The position numbers were made by a program, and so were the translations under genes. Under the pieces are notes generated by a model. That model was not told the origin of the DNA. It ran no database searches and worked only from the letters and a program-made list of their open reading frames with translations. Shown here piece after piece: positions 48,301 through 57,300 of a stretch of 60,000 nucleotides of DNA (positions are counted from its first letter, which is position 1; the number at the start of each line of letters is the position of its first letter). Source of the stretch: Acanthaster planci (lineage: Eukaryota; Echinodermata; Asteroidea; Valvatida; Acanthasteridae); assembly GCF_001949145.1 (NCBI RefSeq), contig NW_019091452.1, forward strand, positions 64,001 through 124,000, written 5' to 3'.

Positions 48301-51300
48301 CAAAGTCATCCAGCAGAGGCTCATTGGTCCAAGAACAAAGGTTCTCCTCAAAGTCACAAGATCCTGTGAGACAAAACAACAGAAGAATTGAGATGCAGCT
48401 GGTCTGTCACTAATTGGATGTGACTGCACGTGATCTTCATATCATGTTCAGCAGGTAAAATACATGTAATCTCTCCCTACATTATTAGAAAGACAGCTTG
48501 GTCAGAAAGTATGGTTAATCATATTTTGAGCAATTCTCAATGTTTTTATAGTTAACAATGGCTACACTAGTCTGGTCAATTATTCATGGCCAGCCTACTC
48601 AGCATTAGCTTGAGTGAGTAGTTAGTAGACAATACTCCCCAAACGATTGGATAGTTGAACTATCTAATTGACCATTTTGAACCCAGACCCTTGTGCATGG
48701 TTGCATTATTACTGGTTAAGAGTTAGCATTTTTCCTTTCTTTTCATTACACATAAAAATACTTAGACAATTATAAACGTAGTTTGAGATGGCAGGGACCT
48801 AGAAAGAGATAGACACAAAAATCGTAAAAGGTGACAATGGGATTTTTGTAAAGAGTTCGACTACTGCTGTTCAAGATATTAGCACGTACGCCCTCTTAGG
48901 AAACAATTGGCTAGAGGACATGCTCCAGTTAGAGTTTGAACCTGCCTCAAATTGGTTGTTTTAAACTGGTTTCCGATACCCACAAACATTGCAATGTACA
49001 GAAGTGAACCAAGACAACAAGGCTTGAGCAAACCTTTGATCAGACCTCAACTTCCCCCAATTTTCTACACATGGGACAATGCACAAACCACCTAATGTAA
49101 CAACAAGACGTTGTTTTGAAAGTTTCAGTCCGTACATTACACTGTGAAACTTTGAAATGTGTTGTCTTACCGGGAGGCGGGCATGGTTCTGTGGCAATTT
49201 CAATGTCATCAATGGCAAGGATACCGGTATTGCTGGCACCCAGCACCCCTTGAAATCCAACCTTGAAAAAAAAGGGAACTTTCAGTTAAGTTTGTGGACC
49301 TTTTGGCATGGGGAAGAGGGGGTGGATCTGGGTAATAGTTTGGAGAGAGGAACTTGTATTCAGGACAATTTTATTCCTCTTCTTCTTTGAGCCTCTCAAA
49401 CCCTGGATCACCTGCCTGAGCTTGGGCTTTGGTCAGGCCGTACCAGGACTGTGAGCATGTCTAATAAACCACTGAAATCTCCCTGAGGGTCGTTCCTTTC
49501 CGATTAATTGTCAACTCCAGCAGGGAGTGATTCCTCGCAATGCACTGAACGGCATATAGGGTGCATGCATACAGTTTTTCTCAACATACGCCAGTTTTCA
49601 TAAAGTTAACAACCAATGTGGTGTTTAGTTTTATGAAGCCGTGGAAGCACATTTTCCAGTTTTCATTGCTGAAAATGATGCAAAAGGCCTGATCTGGTGC
49701 GTATCCTAGACATGTGGAGTTGTCTGTTACCCCTCATCATAATAATAAACAGATTTGGACAATGTGCTTCAGCAAAGAAGGCTCATGAACCATGCAATAG
49801 TTGTCATGATGACCATGTAGTATAAACCAATAGGATTTTAGCTTTGTCTCAAACTCTAGACTGAAGGGGTAGTCATCTTTGTGGGCCATCAGACAGATAA
49901 GTACAAGGAAGGTGGACTGGCCACCTACAGTGTTGATAGATGGTGACGTTATTAGCAGATGAATAGATAAAGATTAAAGCTTTGCACAGTGGAGAACACG
50001 TTGATCAATCTCTTTTGAGAGATATAGAGGTACAGTTCTGATAAGAACCGTGAGTGTGAGCTCAATGTTTCCCCCAATGTGATCTGGTCGTCCTCAGGAG
50101 TGGAGTACTGGACATTGTTGCAATTGTATATGTGTGAGATTAGATAATGCCACCTTCCCTGCTGCAAGGATAAACAATGAAACCCTGGTTTCAGAGGGAG
50201 CCAGGTTTTCAAAACCAACCTGTATTTGAGCGCTGGAGCTGAAAGTGGCATACCCGTACCGCCAGAAATTTCCCTGGTCCCCTGTCTTGCTCCATACATG
50301 ACTGCTGTTGACTAACCCAAGATTGAGAGCCACATCGTTGGGACCACTGAGGTAGTACCAGAACTTGACGCAGTCGCCGGCAAGGGTCGCATTAAAGGCA
50401 GGACTGAAGAAAATGGCATCATCAGAGGCGGCATGGGACTGCCCAGGGTCAACGTACATGAAAAACCCTTACAACAATTAAACCAAAAGGTTGAAATGAA
50501 TTAGTTTGTGGATAATATCGGCTAAGGCAATTGATGATATGAAAACTTCAAATTGCGCAAAACTTCCCTAGAATTATTTCTATAAAAAAGAGGGCAATCA
50601 AGGTTATTGTGAGCTAGTTAAAAAAATTGAAAACAATGAAACAGCAAATGAAAACCTATGAGGTGCTGAACTTTCAAATTGTTTAAAAAAAAAATAGCGG
50701 AAATCAATTATGTTCAAGATGGTTGTTGTGGATATACTGGCTTATATATTAAGAAAAGTCTAGAGAACTTATAACAGCATTTGAAGGCTATCTGCACAAT
50801 GGGAAATTTACATTCCAGGATGGACACATCATTGATAATCCATGGTGGATGGCAGATGGAAGACGACAGATGACAAGGGGAAGTAAATTCCAGGATGGAC
50901 AAATCATTGATGATCCATGGTGGATGGGAGATGGCAGATGACAGGGGGAAATACATTCCAGGATGGACACATCATTGATGATTCATAGAGGATGACAGAT
51001 AGCAGATGACATTTGACTGCTGACATATGATACGTGGCAGATGACGGGTGACAGCTGGCGAGAGACAGTGGATGGCAGTTGACTCTGACCGAGGGCGGCT
51101 CATAGATGACAAATACAAGATGATGGACAGTGATAGAGCATTTTTCCTTTGTTTCACCTGCTGGAGCTCCTGTGGAGTGGTCTGAACCCGGGGCATTACC
51201 AGGTGTTATGCTACTGCCAGTGCCCCGGGACCAGTCTAGTACATCACTGCGTGTATCTTGGGTCCAACCGCATAAATTGTACTCGAAGGTGCAATATCCT

Positions 51301-54300
51301 GCAGGTAAACCACAAATTAAAAGATTCATAATGAACACACGACAGCAAGTATTTGAAGAGGTGTGACAATAGGATTTTGTATGAGGTAGTAACTTTAATG
51401 AGTAACAATTTAAGAGTTAAGACAATTTTCCAGCAGCATTGTACATGTTTAATAATGCAAACTCAAGATTTCCTACGGTACATGTACAGGGTTCCCAGCA
51501 TTTCATGGGGACAAAATTCCTGATTTTTCCCTGATTTGAGGGACTTGTTTCAAGTGCCCTGACTTTTCCCTGACCGGAAAAAAGGGAAGTCATTTTCCAG
51601 GTTTTCCCCGATTTGGCTGTACATCCTGATGTAAGGATGGATTTTACAAGTTTAAGGCCAAATTCATACATGTACTTAATTTGGATTGGAGCCGAGCAGA
51701 ATTCTTGGGTTTCAGAGGAATGTGACAGAGATCACTACAAACAATGCAAAATTTAATTTTCATTTCACACTAAAGATAAACCAACTACACAGGGCAAATA
51801 AACAAGGTTAATTCTATAAGTCTGGGCTCTGACATGACATTTTTTCTTTCCCTGGTACATCTGACCTCAGAAATTTGGGAAGGGATATATCATTGAAATT
51901 GACTTGCAACAATTCGTATTTGTATCAACAGGGACACAAAAGTGCACCCAAATTCATAGGAAGGCCCACAAGGCAGCTCGTGATGGTGGCAATTAGCCAA
52001 GAACTACAGCAAATAATATTTTTGATGTTGATATTTTGAGTAAGCAAGCTGATATTAATATGGAAATTTTGTTTCATATATTTTACTGTGTACTTTCACA
52101 GATATGACATGAATATATCAAAAGCAAGACAGTAATCAATATGTGCACTTCTGTATTAAAAACAATTTTACATCTTCATTGTTACGACTGTCAAAAGCAA
52201 TCAATTTGTGACACACCTTTGCAAGAAAGGAAGTAAATGTGTGTTGGATTGACAGAATACCGTAAGTTTGTAAAATATTTCAGTAGTGTTTTTGGACTTT
52301 ATCTTGGGATAGAGTTAAATCATAAAAGAAAAGATGACAGGTGATGAGTTTGCACTTACTTGGTGGCGGGCAAGAGCCAGTGGTGACATTCACATCGTCA
52401 ATGGCAATGTCACTCTCAAAGCTAGATCCAATGATACCCTCAAATACCACCTATGAAATGATACAGTGTGAAGAAACAAGAAATAAAACATTGCCTGTCG
52501 CATTCCCTCTGCAGAGTGTCTGATATGCAATTACCCCGATCTCAAAGAGCATGGGCGCTGTCCACAGCTCTGTGTTTTCAGCAGATTCTGAAAGACCAAA
52601 TTGAAAGAGTCTCTGGAAAAAAGAGGTGCGATAGAACAACAGTATCTGTGATCTTAATATTTTCTAGGCTTCGAAAGGGCACATAAAAACAACATGTATT
52701 TGACCAAGTTTAATAACAATGCTGAACACATCGTATTTTTCACTGAGCAAAGTCAAGGGGAAAAAGAATGCTCTATAGAAGGCCGGTGTCATATAAACAA
52801 TTAAACACAGAAATGTTCACTTGGGTGTCTCTTCCTTTCATGTTTCAAATTTTACGTTTTGACCCAGTTGGGACACAAAAACCTGAGAAATTCTTATATT
52901 CCCACAAAAACATTCTATGAATCTAAGTCTTGAGTTAAAGTTGCATCTTCAGTTTTAAATCCGAGGGCATCCGCGAAGAAATGAATGAAATTTCTTGAAA
53001 AATTATTTACCTGTCTACTTTGATGAAGAAAGAGAAATTTGTGTTAAATGCACTTGTGTTTTATGCAAAGTTAAAAAGAGAGAGAAAGACACTGAACCAC
53101 AGCTGGTGATACAAGAGTATTGTGGGTCAAAATATTTCTATATGAAAATTCCCATTCCTGAAACCCACAAAAACCCTGAAAGAGTCTGATACTATCCCAT
53201 TTAACAGTTGAAATAACAATGTACAACGCAGATACAAGGAACAAGATCAAAATGGCTTGCTCAGCAATAAGGTCCATTGACCGTGTCCATTTATGCCTGA
53301 GAAAAAGCAAGGGAAGGTATGGGTGAAGTGGCCTATTAATGAAACGTGATGCAGGAAAACTGTTTACCTGGTAGTCTTGAGTTGACTGGATTGTGTGTGC
53401 TTGATCATACCACTTATTTCCCAAGCCTCCAGACTTAGACCATACAAGGATGTCGCTTGATCCTCCAACTCTGTCAAGTAGAAATCACAGAATAATGATT
53501 TCATGGTCAAAGACAAAGTAGAGTGGGAAAAATGCTTTACTTTTTGACAACTACACCAAGGTTGTAGTCGAGACCACTTAAATATCTTCACAAGACCAGC
53601 ACAAGACCTCAAGTCTGAATTCAAGTCACAGGCTTTTCAAATGAACTGCAACAAAAGCATTTCTTTGTCATTGTTAAACATGTTCCTTGTGCATGGTCTT
53701 TTGTCCCGTCTTGTGATGGTCTCGACTTCAACACTGGATAGTGAACTCCTTGAGAGGTTATTCTTTCTGGCTTGCTGTCAAGTAAATGATACAAGGTCAT
53801 TTCTGCAGATGCGACTGGTGACACACTTCTTGAAATTCCGGTACATTTTGGCATGTTGTCAAAACTCGTTTGATCAAACGCATTCAGTGATGGGATGATA
53901 TTTTCAATTCATGTACTATTGCCACGGAAGCATAAAAACTAGCTTATAAGGTATGTGATTTGAGCCACATAAAATAGATGAAGCAAGATGTGGTTTCTTC
54001 CTCAACTGCTAGAACACGTACATGTAAATACAAAAGTTCAGTATGGTTTATTCCATGGACATTTATAAAGAGCACACGTCCATCATTGCTGGTGCTCAAG
54101 GCACATCATCATTATTAACCCTGCTCTTCAAGCCCATGGGACATTCTATAAATTAGGGGTCCGATTTTTTTACAGTGACCCTGTCACATTTGACTTTGTA
54201 ACTTCATAACACATTCTCTAACTTCCAAGAGTGATGAATTAATGCAAATTACATGCCCAACAACTACAAAAAGTTTGAAATCACTTTCAGTGACATCTCT

Positions 54301-57300
54301 ACACCAAACTACACACATTTAGGTGTAACAGGAACAGAAAAATGTCACACTTTTGGACCCTGAATTTATAGAATGACCCCCGTGTGTATTCCTGAAACCA
54401 TCTCCGCTCTCTGAGAAGTATACAGCTCTATGCTGCCATTTCAGGCACAAACGGCTGACTAACACAACCTTCCCCCAGACCCATTTATACCCCTGGCTGG
54501 AGCGAGATAAATGGGTGCACAAAATAACAGGCTAAGATTGCAGGGAAGATCTGTGTTATGTTCCTCCCTTGGGGTATCATATGAAAATAACATTGTAACT
54601 TCTTCTTAAAACAATCACTGACCTCAAGTAGACATTTAATGTTCCCATGGTGCCGCCAAACATGTGATACCAGAAGGAGAAGCACATATCAGAGGCGGAG
54701 CCTGTCTGTGTGGGGGAGACGAGCAATGCCCTTTCTCCCTGTAGCTGGGAGGATGCTTCCGTGTACATGTAGAACCCTGGGAAGAAGGGTGTGACAGAGA
54801 GCGTAGGATCAGGGTGAATGTTGATCTGAATGCTACATGTAAGTTTATTGCCAGATGGTGTGATAATTGGACCAATCAGTGCCAAAGTGCATGAACTCTG
54901 AAAAAGTTTCACTGATGTTGTCGTGATATAATTTCTATTGGTGCCAAGCTTCGTGGGTTTTCAAGTAATGTCTTAAAATCATTTTGACTCCAGTCTTTGA
55001 TGAACGGACAAACATAATACCACTCTCATACAAGACACATATTATCCAAGACAGGTCAGCCAAGAAAGACAACTCTTCCCACTGACGTACAGAATGCAAT
55101 CAGGCTGACATAAGTGAGGCCAATAACTATAAATGATCATAGAACAAGACCATGCCAGAATTTTTCGTAACCTCCTGCAAGTACTTACAACGGATGTTTT
55201 TTAAGTGTGTTTAAAATTTCAAGGTGTTGTATACACTCATTAGCGCCAAGACCAAACATTTAAGAAAAATCCTCAAATACTTTTCAGTGCTTTTTTGGTA
55301 CTTCTGTTGTGCTACCTCTCTGCTTCTTTGCAATTAACTGCCAAAAGTTCATGATGTCAATGATTACCAGGCTGACCACATACTGCAGTTAAGGCTTAAA
55401 ATGCCACGATCAAACCATGGCAGTAATATATTATAGGCACATGAATTACATCTTACAGCTTCAGCAGAGATCACAGACACAATAAAAAAAACGGGAATCT
55501 GTCGATTTACAATGTACCTTCCATAGTGTAATTGGTAAGGAAAAGCATAAGCACTAACAATGTCCTTGGATCGCGACATAGAGGGTACTTTTTTAAAGTG
55601 TTTTTTCATTCTTTTTCCTATTGGAAAAGAGCAATTCTGAAAGGGTTCTTAATTTAACTGCCCAATTTTGTTCCCTTTAATTTGTACTTATCGAGGCAAA
55701 ATGCTCACTTCAATGCATCATCTACGAAAGCCTCACTTATTAGATTGGCATCAATACCACATTATGTCATAATATATTACTGCCATGCTTCAAAGATGGC
55801 ATTTTGCTCTAAAAATCTTGCTTAAGCCTTGAAAGCGGGGAGTAGTCGGGCAGGGTGCAGTGATGTAGCTGCAAGGAGTGGCCTATGGACAGGAGTTATG
55901 CCTTAATAGTTACCCTCTTTGGAAGCTAAGCGTTGGACCATCATTATACCATACCTTGTCTGGTGGTGTGATCATACGGAGGCCCCGTGTCTAAGGAAGG
56001 GGTGGGGCCAACTGACCTCGCCCAGTCAAAGTCATCCGCTGTAGACTGCATCCAACCGCACTTGCCCCTGTCAAAGTCACACTCGAATGCGGTGCTTGGC
56101 GCAGCATAGGACGGTTGAGCTTTAAAGATTCAATAAATTTTCTGCTTCTATTTTTTTCTACATAATTCAAAACCCAGTTAAATCTAGCAAGTCCGTTTCC
56201 AATATGAATCATGAGAAGTAACTGGGTAATTTTACCAGCTTTCACTTCTGCATAGAACGGCAATAAGTACATCACTGGAGAAAAATTTACAAGAATAATA
56301 TCATTATGGCATCAAACGGATTAAAATCTGCTATGACAATATAAAGTTGGCTATTCAAAAACACCAATAAACTGGACTGAACCAGAACGGATGGGAAAAG
56401 AAATGATCCTTACACATCTGACACCACTCTGAAATTATAATATTAACCAGAATACTGTACTGAAGTCTTAGCCTAGAAATGCTTAAAAGTTGTAAAATGG
56501 ATTAATCTAGCTGGTGCCAATGTAAATTAACTATTAAAACTGGATTGAAAAGAATTGTGTTGGTCCGTATTCCAAGTACCCCTAGTAACATTAAAAAATC
56601 ATCATATGCAAAATTTTCTATGAAACATAGGCTTGAACTGATTCTACCTGGTATGAATTTGACAAATCTGGCCAAAACCAGTTTAAGCTCAAAAAGCCTG
56701 GACTGGTTTAAACTAAACCATTGCTCTGGGGCAATCTGGCTGGAACCAGTAGAAACTGGATTAAAGCCAATGTGCACCTGTTTCTTTTTACTCCCTTGTC
56801 CTTGTGTCCTCAGCAATGATATGCTCAACTTTAACGCCCTCTGAGCAGTTTGAGTCGAGAGTATAACTCAACTTTATCTCTGTGAAAATAGTTTACACTA
56901 GACCAGATTGGTTGAAACAGGACCCATCTGGTTTGAACTAGTTTGGTAATACTTACTTGTGCAGGTACCATTAGTTATCAGGATGTCATCAACTGCAATG
57001 TCTCCGGTATAGTCGGCACCAATGATTCCTTCAATCAAAATCTGTCAAGAAAATAACAAAAGTAAAAAAAAAGTTGAATCCTTGAAATCTTACATTTTTG
57101 ATCCATGGATCGCTTTACATAAGCTAAAAAATAGAACAAAATACAAACTGATCTTTGTTTATCAGACTGCAAATCAAGGGGCAGCAATTACCTGGTAGTC
57201 TTCATCACTGGTAACTGGGAACTGCCCATACCTCCAATCTAGTTCGCTGGTGCTCTGTTGACCAATTAGTGTCCAAAGTACTGTTGCAGTGCGGGACCCT

